DNA from: Nostoc favosum CHAB5714
GTDB lineage: Bacteria; Cyanobacteriota; Cyanobacteriia; Cyanobacteriales; Nostocaceae
Reading direction: 5' to 3'
Assembly: GCF_020829495.1 (NCBI RefSeq)
Contig: NZ_JAIVFQ010000019.1
Span: 1-64,000, forward strand
DNA: 64,000 bases
Shown here: positions 53,501 to 62,296 of the stretch, piece after piece
Layout of the letters: every line of letters begins with the position of its first letter
Numbering within the stretch: position 1 is the first letter of the stretch
Notes under the pieces: generated by a model
The model's input: only the letters and a program-made list of their open reading frames with translations
The model's database searches: none
What the model was told of the DNA's origin: nothing
Program-made: the position numbers and the translations under genes

Positions 53501-53740
53501 ATGACTTATAGCAAAACCCCCAAGGGCGCAGTAGTAGAGCGCATTGGGTCAGATAGTAAGATTACACATCTTGTATGCGGTCTAGTAGAGGGTAATTTCA
53601 GGAATATCCTGGCTAGAGCGAAAATTGTCATACTTTTTATAGAAGTGGAATTAGCTTTTGGTGTGCGTTCGCTGTTTCCACTAGTGGTACGCCACACAAC
53701 TATTGCGTGGTGGCTAGCATCAGGGTACAAATTATGCTGA
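53501..53740 (+). CDS. Doubtful small protein
   Basis: A 79-residue frame (MTYSKTPKGAVVERIGSDSK, then hydrophobic IVILFIEVELAFGV) with a moderate GAGG site. It overlaps the next gene's start by 7 bases. No family is recognised; the odd mix of residues in the second half argues for caution. Confidence 0.3.
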   Translation: MTYSKTPKGAVVERIGSDSKITHLVCGLVEGNFRNILARAKIVILFIEVELAFGVRSLFPLVVRHTTIAWWLASGYKLC

Positions 53741-55158
53741 CACTAGATAGAGAAGAAAGCAAATCAGCACTTCATTACGATGATCTCAACAGCAGTATCA
53801 AAGACACCTTCGCTACCATAGACCAATTTGAGTTGCAAGCAGTAGAACAGATTCGCCTCATGCATGACGAGCAGATGTACAGAATCGCTGGGTACAAAAA
53901 CTTCTCACAATATTGCCAAGGCGAATTGCGTGTATATGGCGGCTATCGGCGTATAAATCAACTCTTAGGGGCATCAAAAGTTATTGTTGCAGCAGGGGAG
54001 TTGGGGTCACAGATTAAAAATGAGCGCCAAGCCCGTCCTCTTTTGAGGTTAGCCAAAGAACCTGAAAAAATTATTGCTGCGATAACACTGGCTCTTGAAT
54101 CAAACCCAGACCCTAGTGAATCAGATTTCGCTGCTGCGGCAAATCAAGTTGCCCCAATGCCAAGAGCGAGAAAGCAATTCCATCAGGAACCATTGGTTCC
54201 CAAAAATGTCATCACAATTTCCTCACCAGAACATCCCCGTTATGGAGAATCAGGAGTAATTGAGGCAGACGCACCGAATAATTCGCAGCAGATTGTAACT
54301 TTCGCTGATGGTGAAAGGCTGCTGGTAAACAACACTGATTTGGATGTCGCAATTGTGTCCGATTCGACTGAGCGTACATATCCAAAAGAATACACCGAAG
54401 CGATCACAGCACTCAAAGAGCAACACAAGCTTGAGTTAGAGCGCCTAGAGCAGGAATTGAGAATTGGACTACAAGCAGAAGTGTCGGCTAGAGCCGAAGC
54501 CCAAGTAAGTGAGCAAATCCAATCCATGCATTTCCTGTACAACCAGCAAAAGGAGCAAAATATCCAGTTGCAGCAGCGATTGGATGAAATGGAAGGGTTG
54601 AGAAAGCTCTCAACTGAGAATCAGCAACTCCACCAACGTATCCAGGAACTAGAACACGCACTAATTGAACGTCCTTCTCAACAATGGGGAAATACCATGA
54701 CCCAACAGGCTACTATTGTGTTGAACAAGCAAGTCAAAGAGGCGTTAGAAAAAACCATTGATTTGCGATCTCTTGCAGCCGAACCACCCAAAGAAAATGC
54801 GACTGAATGTCTGCGCCTCATGGGTATGGCATTGAAAAACCTAAGCGTTGCCATGAACAATACCCAAGCTCTTGAGGCTGCGGCGATAATCTTGGGTACT
54901 AGTCCCACACTCGATGCCATCGCAACAAGGACGGAGCAATTACAACTATTACCTGTGGCTATTAGTCAAATCAGGCAAGTACTTGCAAAACCTGGATGTA
55001 ATTGGCAGGACTTTTGTACTGTTGCCCAACACTACGAAGTGATTAAACAGGACTATTGGGCGGAATTAACTCTCTGTGAAACAGAATTAATCAATTCTCT
55101 AGAAATTGCTTCTCTACCTCAAGAACAAGATTTAAACAAGCAGGTATTACTTGAATGA
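53734..55158 (+). CDS. DNA-binding-like plasmid protein with coiled coil
   Basis: A 474-residue relative of the family at 4660 and 583. A helical front (TFATIDQFELQAVEQIRLMHDEQMYRIAGYKNFSQYCQGEL) matches the RSTHRTFEEYC region. NERQARPLLRLAKEPEKI matches RQVRPMTKLEPQEQ. A palindrome-coded linker (HQEPLVPKN), an SH3-like block (EHPRYGESGVIEADAPNNSQQIVTFADGERLL), then a long coiled coil (ALKEQHKLELERLEQEL to QRLDEMEGLRKL) follow. ATG 53734 is favoured; GTG 53707 is possible. It directly precedes the replication gene, so a copy-control or partition role is likely but inferred. Confidence 0.7.
   Translation: MLTLDREESKSALHYDDLNSSIKDTFATIDQFELQAVEQIRLMHDEQMYRIAGYKNFSQYCQGELRVYGGYRRINQLLGASKVIVAAGELGSQIKNERQARPLLRLAKEPEKIIAAITLALESNPDPSESDFAAAANQVAPMPRARKQFHQEPLVPKNVITISSPEHPRYGESGVIEADAPNNSQQIVTFADGERLLVNNTDLDVAIVSDSTERTYPKEYTEAITALKEQHKLELERLEQELRIGLQAEVSARAEAQVSEQIQSMHFLYNQQKEQNIQLQQRLDEMEGLRKLSTENQQLHQRIQELEHALIERPSQQWGNTMTQQATIVLNKQVKEALEKTIDLRSLAAEPPKENATECLRLMGMALKNLSVAMNNTQALEAAAIILGTSPTLDAIATRTEQLQLLPVAISQIRQVLAKPGCNWQDFCTVAQHYEVIKQDYWAELTLCETELINSLEIASLPQEQDLNKQVLLE
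54186..54200. repeat. Palindrome in the coding linker (GGAACCA-T-TGGTTCC)
   Basis: Seven-base perfect arms with a single-base centre, encoding QEPLVP between the helical front and the SH3-like block of the gene at 53734. It is the third family member with a palindrome in a linker. Confidence 0.75.
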
Positions 55159-55513
55159 GTTGCCCTTGGGAGCAAGCCTGACTTTTCCACATCCCGTGAA
55201 AAGTCCAGGGACTTAATCCCCGTCACTTTCACGGAAAAAGCTCTCTTTTCTTAGAGACGCAAAGCTTGCCGCTTTCTTCCCCTACCGGGTAGGCAGCGAA
55301 GCGCGACTGTGCATCGCCTCATTAAGAAAAAGCGAATTGCAGCACCTTTTAACAAAGTTTAGGGGTTTAAGTCCCCTGCCTTTTGTTGGGCAGCGCGTGA
55401 AAGTGTCGGGGTGTAAATCCCCATGACTTTCACGGAATGCATCGAATTAAGAAAAAGCGGTACTAGGTGCTGCAATTCGCCAATGATTGTCATGAAAAAA
55501 TTGAGGAGAGATT
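55159..55513. promoter_or_regulatory. Structured leader of the replication gene, candidate origin or copy-control region
   Basis: Three stacked hairpins of one design lie here: 55194-55234, 55351-55387 and 55396-55434. Each has an outer stem (for example CGTGAAAGT/ACTTTCACG), a small bulge and an inner GGGG/CCCC-type stem around a 6-7 base TTAA-like loop. Hairpins 2 and 3 are bracketed by the inverted repeat CGAATTGCAGCACC (55333-55346) and its complement (55466-55479). Direct repeats gcatcg..attaagaaaaagcg lie at 55311 and 55439. The position just before the replication gene suggests an origin, regulatory RNA or both. Confidence 0.55.
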
Positions 55514-58500
55514 GTGTTTACAAATAAAAATGCAATTAAGAGTGGTAGCAAAGAGTCATTCGAGCCTAAACCAGATTCTAAGGTATCAGTTGAGCAGATA
55601 TCACATCCAATTGAATACCCAAACAATCTCACGGCTGCTGAATACCATGAGTTGCTAACTGGCAGCGCCATTCATTCGGCACTGATTAAGCGCAACTTCT
55701 TCCACATCGAGGGAGAATCGGTTTACGACTACCTGTTCATCTCTGATAAAATCCCTCGCAAAAATGCCGGTCGAGTCACAGATGCATACATAAAAATGTA
55801 CCAGCATCTATTACTGGGTGGAACTTGGATTCAGTCACTTGACCCGTTGAATAATTGGGAACCAATGGAATGGGGGCGCATTAAGCCCAACTTCCCCCGC
55901 ATTGATTGGCAGACAGGTAAACCCGTCAAATACGAATCACCCCCCAAGACAGCTAACCGCGTCACCTACTTCGATATTCCCAACTGCATATTAAACAAGA
56001 TTGCACGGCGCTACAACATCCCCGATGTTACAGAAGTGCTTTTTGCAAAACGTGGGAAAAAGCTGCATATTAAAAGTCGAAGAAAAAACGCTCTCTATGC
56101 TGCCAACTTACGTAATTCGCTGCAAATCGCGCAGTATAGTTCCCTTTTAGGACTATGCAGACAAGACTATCTCAATCCCCTAATGTTTTGGTTATGTGTT
56201 GGGCAGCACAAACTGAATTTCATCGACTCTCAGCAGAAAGATATACAAATCACTTTCTGGGAGTGGATAAAGCAGCATCCAGAGATTCCAATAATATTAT
56301 GCGAGGGCGAGAAGAAGGCTGCTTGCTTGCTGAGTCTCGGATTTGTAGCAGTTGCACTGCCGGGAATTTGGAATGGACGCGTCGGCAAACAAGATTTCGA
56401 TGAACGCTTGCATCCTGACTTAGTACCAATGGCTCAGGCGGGGCGCAAGTTCATAATTCTTTTTGACCACGAAACAAAAGCTAAAACCAGGTGGTCGGTG
56501 TTTCAAGCCACTATTCGCACTGCAAAAGCAATCTTAGCTGCTGGTTCTGAATGTGAAGTTGCATTACTGCCGGGGCCAGAGAAAGGTGTTGATGATTTCG
56601 TAGTGGAAAGGGGCAAAGATGCCAATGCCCTGCTGACTGCAATTATAAACGATGCCAAATCACTCAAAGATTACCAGCGCTCGTATCGGGCTAAGAAATG
56701 GGGACTAAGTAAATACAAACCGGATGTCACAGTCAATATTAAATATTTGACCCAAGCACTCTGCCTGACTGACTTATCAGAAAAATGTTCATCTGTCCCG
56801 GCTCTTTATGATCTGGCAGAAGAACAATTGTTTACTCCCTGTGTTAAAGGAGCAGAGGTGCAGGGGGGCAGAGGTGCAGGGGAGCAGGGGAGTAGTGGAG
56901 CAGAGGAGAATTTTTGTATAAATTATTTCCCCTCTGCCCCTCTGCCCCCCTGCCCCCCTGCCTCTTTTCCCTCTTCCCCGAAAAAATCCTTCCGTTTTCC
57001 CGAAAAAGGATTAGTCGTACTGTGGAGCGACATGGGCACTGGTAAAACTGAACTTATGCGCTGGTGGCGTGACCAAAATCCTGATGCCAGATTTCTCAAC
57101 AATGGACATCGGGTTAACTTGTTGAAAAATCTTGGCCAACGCTTGCGGACGGCGATGTATTCAGACTTGGGTTACACAGGTTTAGCCAAAGCACAAGCCC
57201 TTAGTATTACCATTGACAGCTTGCATAAGCTGAATACCCAAGCCCTAAAGTACGGTTGCATCTTTATCGATGAAGCTTGCCAGTATCTCACCCACCTACT
57301 ACACAGTAATACTTGCAAACAACACCGTGCAGCAATCTTGGAGGTACTGGAATATATAGTATACAACGCGCCACTGGTCGTCATCGCTGATGCACACATG
57401 GATGACCTGACAGTAGACTTCTTTCTTGCAATGCGACCAAAAGATGAAGTTCCTTACATCGTCAAAAACGAGTGGCGCAATGGAGGACGCACTATATATT
57501 GGTATGAAGGCAGTAATGAGAGCGCCCTAGTTGCCCAGATTTCGGCAGCACTGATGATGGGTGAGAAAATCATGGTTGCCAGTGACTCCAAGCGTTTTAT
57601 CAAAAAACTCGACAAATCTTTTACTATCAAGTGCGAACAATCTAACTCTGACAAATCCCATACATCTCAAAAATGGCGCATCTGGTCGGTTCATTCCGAT
57701 AATTCTGGAAGTGAGGAAAATGTTGCTTTCATCAAAGATATCACCAACGCCGTCAAAAACTTTGATGCCTTGTTCACCTCTCCCAGTCTCGGTACTGGTT
57801 TAGATATTTCCGAGTATCATTTTGATGCCGTGTTTGGTGTGTTTCACGGCGTTTCTCAAACTGCTACCGAATGCGCCCAACAACTGTACCGCTATCGCCC
57901 TAAAGTCCCCTTTCATATTTGGGTGGTCCCACGTCCCCCATTTGGCTACCAAGATACCAACGCTGCCAAGATTAAAGAACGCCTCCTCCAATCCAATGAA
58001 GTGACTGCTTTTCTGTTGCGGATTGACCGTCAAACAGGCAAGCGTGGAGCCGAGAAAGATTGGGCGCTTGAGGCTTACTGTCAAATTCTGGCCAACCGTC
58101 ACTATTCTCTAAATAATCTGCGTGATGATTTACGATCGCTCCTCACCGAAATGGGCAATACATTTATATGTGTAGGAAGCGACTCAGATCCCCAAGCAAG
58201 AGAAAGTCTAAAAGCAGCAGCACAAGCTTTGGATCGTGCCCACACTTCGGCTGTTGCCAAGGCTAAGAATATTACTTTGAGTGAGTACCGTGCCCGTCAG
58301 AGCAAAGATTACCTTGACCCTAATGAAATTTTTGAATGTGAAAAGTTCCGCATTTCTGATTCTTACGGCATCGAAGTAACCGAATCACTCGTAGAAATGG
58401 ATAAAGGTGGTCGCTTAATAAGAGCAATTGCCGGACTTGAGGCCATTTTAGCCCCACCCGAAGAATCAATTGCTGACCCCAAAACTGGGCAAACTTATCC

Positions 58501-59296
58501 TACCCCACCAACAATTGTCACCCAAAAAGACCGCACCGAGCGGGACAATCTACCTTTGTGCATCGACTGGGGTAATTACTCGGCACGCTGGCTGGCTAGA
58601 TTTAACCTGGGGCTGCATCAGATTCTTAAGCGCCTAGTGAGGGGTGATGAATTTACTGCCTCGGATGCCACCTTACTCAAGATGACAGCGATCGCTATAC
58701 ATTGTGCTGCTCACGTTAAAGCAATTCTTGGGTTTACTATTCCCAGTGACTGTAAACCTATTTGGTTGCTGGCCACAATGGTAGAGCAGCTGGGTCTAAA
58801 GTTGACTTTCCGTAAGCTTGGTAAACGAGGTCAACAGGTGAAACTTTTCTCTTTATCTAAAGAGCAATTGGAATTTGCTCTCCAAGTAATTGCTCATCGT
58901 GACACGAAGCGTAATCAAAAAGAGAATCGAACCTATTATGCTGCTCAAACCCAGTCTGAATACAGTGTAAACCCTAATCAGCAGCCCGTATCCACCCCTC
59001 CCCTTGATGCTATAGGTAACTCCCATTGCCAAGGGGAGGATACTACCGATTCTGAACCGCCCCAAACTGACCGGATTACTCTACTTCATTGCGTGGAAAT
59101 ACTTCGCTCTGGTATTTCTCGTGGAGTGGATGCAATTAAAGGCATTCTCAAGCGATGGCAGAGTGATTTGCGCTGGGAGACGGTACTGGAGTTGGAGACG
59201 GTCGCGGCAAATGAGCTGCGTAAGCTTGAGTCGGCAGTACCAGAATTTTACGCCTTGCTAAATGAAGAAGTGTTGCCTATGGAGGGGGCTGGCTAG
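55514..59296 (+). CDS. Plasmid replication protein, CyRepA1-like primase/helicase
   Basis: A 1260-residue protein. The N-terminal DUF3854/TOPRIM-type part has PIILCEGEKKAACLLSLGFVA near 259, ALPGIWNGR and FIILFDHETKAKTRW near 315. The helicase part has Walker A SDMGTGKTELM near 505, YGCIFIDEACQYL as Walker B near 580, and SLGTGLDISEYHFDAVFGVF and QLYRYRPKVPFHIW as late motifs. The long C-terminal part is helical. This layout matches the large replication proteins of cyanobacterial plasmids. The start is GTG with GAGGAGA upstream. Residues ~446-488 come from an inserted repeat. Confidence 0.8.
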   Translation: MFTNKNAIKSGSKESFEPKPDSKVSVEQISHPIEYPNNLTAAEYHELLTGSAIHSALIKRNFFHIEGESVYDYLFISDKIPRKNAGRVTDAYIKMYQHLLLGGTWIQSLDPLNNWEPMEWGRIKPNFPRIDWQTGKPVKYESPPKTANRVTYFDIPNCILNKIARRYNIPDVTEVLFAKRGKKLHIKSRRKNALYAANLRNSLQIAQYSSLLGLCRQDYLNPLMFWLCVGQHKLNFIDSQQKDIQITFWEWIKQHPEIPIILCEGEKKAACLLSLGFVAVALPGIWNGRVGKQDFDERLHPDLVPMAQAGRKFIILFDHETKAKTRWSVFQATIRTAKAILAAGSECEVALLPGPEKGVDDFVVERGKDANALLTAIINDAKSLKDYQRSYRAKKWGLSKYKPDVTVNIKYLTQALCLTDLSEKCSSVPALYDLAEEQLFTPCVKGAEVQGGRGAGEQGSSGAEENFCINYFPSAPLPPCPPASFPSSPKKSFRFPEKGLVVLWSDMGTGKTELMRWWRDQNPDARFLNNGHRVNLLKNLGQRLRTAMYSDLGYTGLAKAQALSITIDSLHKLNTQALKYGCIFIDEACQYLTHLLHSNTCKQHRAAILEVLEYIVYNAPLVVIADAHMDDLTVDFFLAMRPKDEVPYIVKNEWRNGGRTIYWYEGSNESALVAQISAALMMGEKIMVASDSKRFIKKLDKSFTIKCEQSNSDKSHTSQKWRIWSVHSDNSGSEENVAFIKDITNAVKNFDALFTSPSLGTGLDISEYHFDAVFGVFHGVSQTATECAQQLYRYRPKVPFHIWVVPRPPFGYQDTNAAKIKERLLQSNEVTAFLLRIDRQTGKRGAEKDWALEAYCQILANRHYSLNNLRDDLRSLLTEMGNTFICVGSDSDPQARESLKAAAQALDRAHTSAVAKAKNITLSEYRARQSKDYLDPNEIFECEKFRISDSYGIEVTESLVEMDKGGRLIRAIAGLEAILAPPEESIADPKTGQTYPTPPTIVTQKDRTERDNLPLCIDWGNYSARWLARFNLGLHQILKRLVRGDEFTASDATLLKMTAIAIHCAAHVKAILGFTIPSDCKPIWLLATMVEQLGLKLTFRKLGKRGQQVKLFSLSKEQLEFALQVIAHRDTKRNQKENRTYYAAQTQSEYSVNPNQQPVSTPPLDAIGNSHCQGEDTTDSEPPQTDRITLLHCVEILRSGISRGVDAIKGILKRWQSDLRWETVLELETVAANELRKLESAVPEFYALLNEEVLPMEGAG
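56849..56975. repeat. Purine/pyrimidine hairpin repeat inserted in frame in the replication gene
   Basis: A GA-rich arm (gcagaggtgcaggggggcag), an AT loop (aatttttgtataaatta) and a CT-rich arm form the same element type as at 7008-7099. Here it keeps the reading frame and encodes a low-complexity GAEVQGGRGAGEQGSSGAEE stretch and an APLPPCPPASFPSSP stretch, placed between the TOPRIM-like and helicase parts. Confidence 0.8.
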
Positions 59297-59418
59297 GGAA
59301 AAAATCTTTTTGGCATTTGAAAGCAGTTTTTCTGCTTAGTTTCCAATAGCAATTGATGCCACTGGTTCTTATTTGTGCTGCATTCTCACTCGTTCAAATC
59401 TTAGAGTTTGTGTAAATG

Positions 59419-60348
59419 TCAAAGATCCATCAAGTTCAAAGCGCTACTATCATTGGGTCTAGCCTTGAGATAGCGATCAGTGATGGCTAAATTGGCATGA
59501 CCCAAAGTTTCTTTCACCAGCACTGGATTAGTCCCGCGCTCAATCGCGTGAGAACCGTGGGCATGACGTAACCAGTGAGCAGAAACCAGTTCGCTTAATC
59601 CGGCTTCTTGGGAGATCGCTTTGACAATCGGGTGCAAGTTTTGACGGTCTAAATGTCCCCCCTTTTGACTTGGAAACACTGCTGAAGTAGGGTGAGCCGA
59701 AGCTTTGAACTCCATTAATTCCGACCAAAGCTTTTGCTTGATGAGAATTGTCCGATTTTTACTGCCCTTGGCTTTTCGCACGTAAACTTGACCACTCTCA
59801 CCACGGGGTGTCAAATCTCCCCAAGTCAGATCACAGATTTCACTTGCCCGTAACCCTGCCTGATACAGGAGTTTGATAATTAACAAATTTCTTTTGGCTG
59901 TGTACTGGCGCTTAGGAGTTTTAGCATCAGCTAAATGCTTAGAAGCTGCTCTTACCAACAATTTAATATCAGCTTCGTCTAAATAGCGTTCGTTGATTAC
60001 ATCCGGCAGTTCACCGAGTTTTAGCGCCATACCCACATTAAAAGGGAGATATCCAATTTTATGAGCGAAACTAATCAAGCTCTTAGCCGCAGCAATGTAT
60101 ATCCGCTTTGTGTTTTCTGCATTGCCTCCAAAGTCAGCGGCGTATTCTACCAAGTCTTCATAGGTCACTTTTTTGAGGGGTTTGTCCAGAAAATCCAGAA
60201 ATCGCCTAGTGTATCGTCGGTAAGAGATGATAGATGACTCTGCTTTTCCCTCCAACCACAGTGCAATCAACTTCGCCTCCGCCTGCGCTACTGGCAAGGA
60301 AGCGATCGCCTTTCTATGTGCTGTTAGGTGGACAAGAGAGAGCGTCAT
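59419..60348 (-). CDS. Tyrosine recombinase (XerC/integrase type)
   Basis: A 309-residue site-specific recombinase. The N-terminal core-binding domain is AESSIISYRRYTRRFLDFLDKPL. The catalytic domain has R in YQAGLRASEICDLTW, K in RKAKGSKNRTI, HxxR in SAHWLRHAHGSHAIE, H in LGHANLAIT and the nucleophile Y in TDRYLKA. All six key residues are visible. ATG 60348 has AAGGGAG upstream; a TTG at 60378 is the longer alternative. It probably resolves plasmid multimers or integrates an element. Confidence 0.85.
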   Translation of the reverse strand: MTLSLVHLTAHRKAIASLPVAQAEAKLIALWLEGKAESSIISYRRYTRRFLDFLDKPLKKVTYEDLVEYAADFGGNAENTKRIYIAAAKSLISFAHKIGYLPFNVGMALKLGELPDVINERYLDEADIKLLVRAASKHLADAKTPKRQYTAKRNLLIIKLLYQAGLRASEICDLTWGDLTPRGESGQVYVRKAKGSKNRTILIKQKLWSELMEFKASAHPTSAVFPSQKGGHLDRQNLHPIVKAISQEAGLSELVSAHWLRHAHGSHAIERGTNPVLVKETLGHANLAITDRYLKARPNDSSALNLMDL

Positions 60349-60720
60349 TTTTATTACTCCCTTAATAATCAGACACAATTTTAGTTTCGTCTGGTTTTAT
60401 AGTGTCTGATTTTTATTGTCCTTCAAAGAGTGCATTTCAACTCACTGTTTCACAACGGAAAAATTCTCATTTTTTGCGTATAGTACACTCATAATACGCA
60501 GAAAGGTGATACAAGCAATACCATTATTGACTATTCCTCGCGGATTGAAAGCCGGGTATTTCCTGCGAAAAAATGCCGTTTATACACGGCTAACTTGTAG
60601 TAGAGGGAGGTGCTATTTTTGGGTGTGGGGAATTAAGAAAAAGATTTGCAACGGCGATTGCTGAATTTAGCTGGCGGGTTGACTATTTAAAGTTTTTTAA
60701 AAAGGAATAGGGAATAGGCA

Positions 60721-60762
60721 ACAAAAGGTTTTGTCTGGGGAACAAAAGGTTTTGTCTGGGGA
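60721..60762. repeat. Two 21-base direct repeats with internal palindrome
   Basis: ACAAAAGGTTTTGTCTGGGG-A occurs twice in exact tandem. Each unit contains the palindrome ACAAAAggTTTTGT. The form resembles iterons or recombinase-binding sites. Confidence 0.75.
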
Positions 60763-60831
60763 TTTAAAACTATACCTAAACGCTCGTCCTAAAGAAGGGG
60801 GCTTCAAATCGAAGGGTTTTCTCTCTTAGAA

Positions 60832-60881
60832 GGGAACAGGCAATTTTTCTTTGAGCTTCAATCCTACTGTTGCCTGTTCCC
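60832..60881. repeat. 12-base perfect inverted repeat
   Basis: GGGAACAGGCAA (60832-60843) and TTGCCTGTTCCC (60870-60881), 26 bases apart; possible hairpin or end of a small element. Confidence 0.65.
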
Positions 60882-60942
60882 TATTCTCTACCCCGAACGC
60901 GAGTGCGTCTTTACAGGAGAAGGGGTCGGTGAACTACAAGAA

Positions 60943-61065
60943 ATGGAACCGAGCGATTATGCAGATGAGCAGTATGGGTATTTTCAGGAAGTAGTGGAAT
61001 CACTGAGGAGATTTAATACCCCATGTTTGGCGAAGATGGTTGATGCTGGAATTGCTACGGGGTAA
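60943..61065 (+). CDS. Possible 40-residue peptide or gene tail
   Basis: MEPSDYADEQYGYFQEVVES and FNTPCLAKMVDAGIATG. The composition is protein-like, but there is no ribosome site, and the frame is open for a few codons upstream (VGELQE), so it may be the end of a lost gene. Confidence 0.3.
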   Translation: MEPSDYADEQYGYFQEVVESLRRFNTPCLAKMVDAGIATG

Positions 61066-61146
61066 TGTCTATATTTATTTGCTCCCGGCGTAACCGCACA
61101 GCTACCGAGTGCGATCACCTACGGTGGGCGGTTACGCCAGGAGCCA

Positions 61147-61293
61147 ATGGTAGCCGTTGGCAGTAGCATCTCTTTACAAAAGCCATCGCTTGAAGAATGC
61201 GCTGACACATTTGGCGATGATAGTATCAAGGTAATTCATCATGAGGAATTACACGATTTAATAAGCGTGGACAGTCCAAGTTTACCTAGATGA
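61147..61293 (+). CDS. Possible 48-residue protein ahead of the partition-like gene
   Basis: MVAVGSSISLQKPSLEECAD and FGDDSIKVIHHEELHDLISV. The ATG follows CAGGAG. The stop lies 9 bases before the ATG of the next gene, which suggests coupling. Unknown function; it may be the tail of a larger lost gene. Confidence 0.35.
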   Translation: MVAVGSSISLQKPSLEECADTFGDDSIKVIHHEELHDLISVDSPSLPR

Positions 61294-61302
61294 TACGTGA
61301 AC

Positions 61303-61999
61303 ATGAGCAATACAGGGCGTAAAAAAAAATTAGCATCTTTCAACTGTGACCAAAGGAAGTGGGAGCAGTTTATCGCCTGTTGCAACTCAAAAGGCACAAC
61401 AGCAACAGCCACGCTGCTCGAATTTATCGATCTCTACTTAGGCGATTCCCAAGATAAGCTTGATGCAATAGGTGGTAACGATTTAGACGAACGCCTAGAC
61501 TCAAAGATTAAGGCAAGTGTAGAGAAGTACTTAATTGCGAGTAATAAAAGTTACAATAGTTTAACTAATGAAACGATAAAAGCTATTTGCTCACGACTTG
61601 ATAAGCTCGAGTCAGAGTTTTTAAATGAATCTAATAGCAACCAAACCACAGCAATTGATAATCTCGCCAATTTAGAACAAAAAGTGGAGAAGATGTATGC
61701 CCGAATGACACAGTTGGCTGAGGCGATCATTAAAATACAAGACTATCTCAACAACCAACAAAAGCGGGGACAGAAATCGTACTACAATAATTCATCCTTC
61801 AAAGCGCATACTCCTAGAATGCAACCGTTAACTGAAGAAGGTAAAGCCCCAGAGACTTGGTGTAAGTGAAGAAAGTGTACGCAAGGAGCGAATTAAACTT
61901 CCGCCACCGCTTTTTGTAGCATGGTGTAAGGGGAAGGATAGAGCAGGGTTGGGGTGGGAATTTAACGAAAATACGGGATTATATCAGCCTGCAAGTTAG
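61303..61999 (+). pseudogene. Partition-like ribbon-helix-helix/coiled-coil protein, frameshifted
   Basis: The first 188 codons give KKLASFNCDQRKWEQFIACC (ribbon-helix-helix-like front), a coiled coil (LANLEQKVEKMYARMTQLAEAI) and QPLTEEGKAPETWCK, then stop at 61869. Removing one C from the cccc run near 61848 continues the frame as KAQRLGVSEESVRKER, LPPPLFVAWCKGKDRAGLGW and LYQPAS to 61999, adding a helix-turn-helix. It resembles plasmid partition or KfrA-type proteins. The homopolymer position makes sequencing error a real possibility. Confidence 0.7.
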
Positions 62000-62062
62000 T
62001 ATTTTAATTAATTTCAACTTGTAGCGGCGAATGTGCGCTCTGCTGTTGCCAATTTTAATTTT

Positions 62063-62296
62063 TTAAAATGTGATTATTTCACAACCTGACAGCAATTCGT
62101 CATAAACGGTTAGTTGTTGTGTTTTTAAGTGGTTTGGCAATGAATCGTCATCAAAAGTCAAAGTAACAATATGAGTATTTTTGAGACTAAGAGATGATTT
62201 GCTGATATCGGTTATTGCCGCACTCATACCGCTTCGAGTGCCGATCAGATACTTCACCGATTGCCCGATCTTTAACTCTGCTGCTGGAATAGCCAT
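62063..62296 (-). CDS. Small hypothetical protein, beta-rich
   Basis: A 77-residue protein (MAIPAAELKIGQSVKYLIGT, then SLSLKNTHIVTLTFDDDSL) with alternating beta-like segments. It could be a small SH3- or OB-like fold. No motif identifies it. A ribosome site is not obvious. Confidence 0.45.
   Translation of the reverse strand: MAIPAAELKIGQSVKYLIGTRSGMSAAITDISKSSLSLKNTHIVTLTFDDDSLPNHLKTQQLTVYDELLSGCEIITF

Larger units (their letters stand above)
52599..53733. other. Intergenic region with gene debris and hairpins
   Basis: It separates the divergent STAND operon and the 53734 gene. It contains a fragment ELKEAEAQVQILEGSSGGKIC ending near 52919, a 21-residue open frame with a hairpin (53067-53132), imperfect cagttatcag/ctgataactg repeats around 53390-53455, and a doubtful 79-residue frame at 53501. 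Confidence 0.5.
60349..60942. other. Non-coding region with short direct and inverted repeats
   Basis: It holds the tandem 21-base repeat at 60721-60762, the 12-base inverted repeat at 60832-60881 and heptamer-like gggaatag stretches. No gene is supported. It lies next to the recombinase and could include its target site. Confidence 0.5.
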
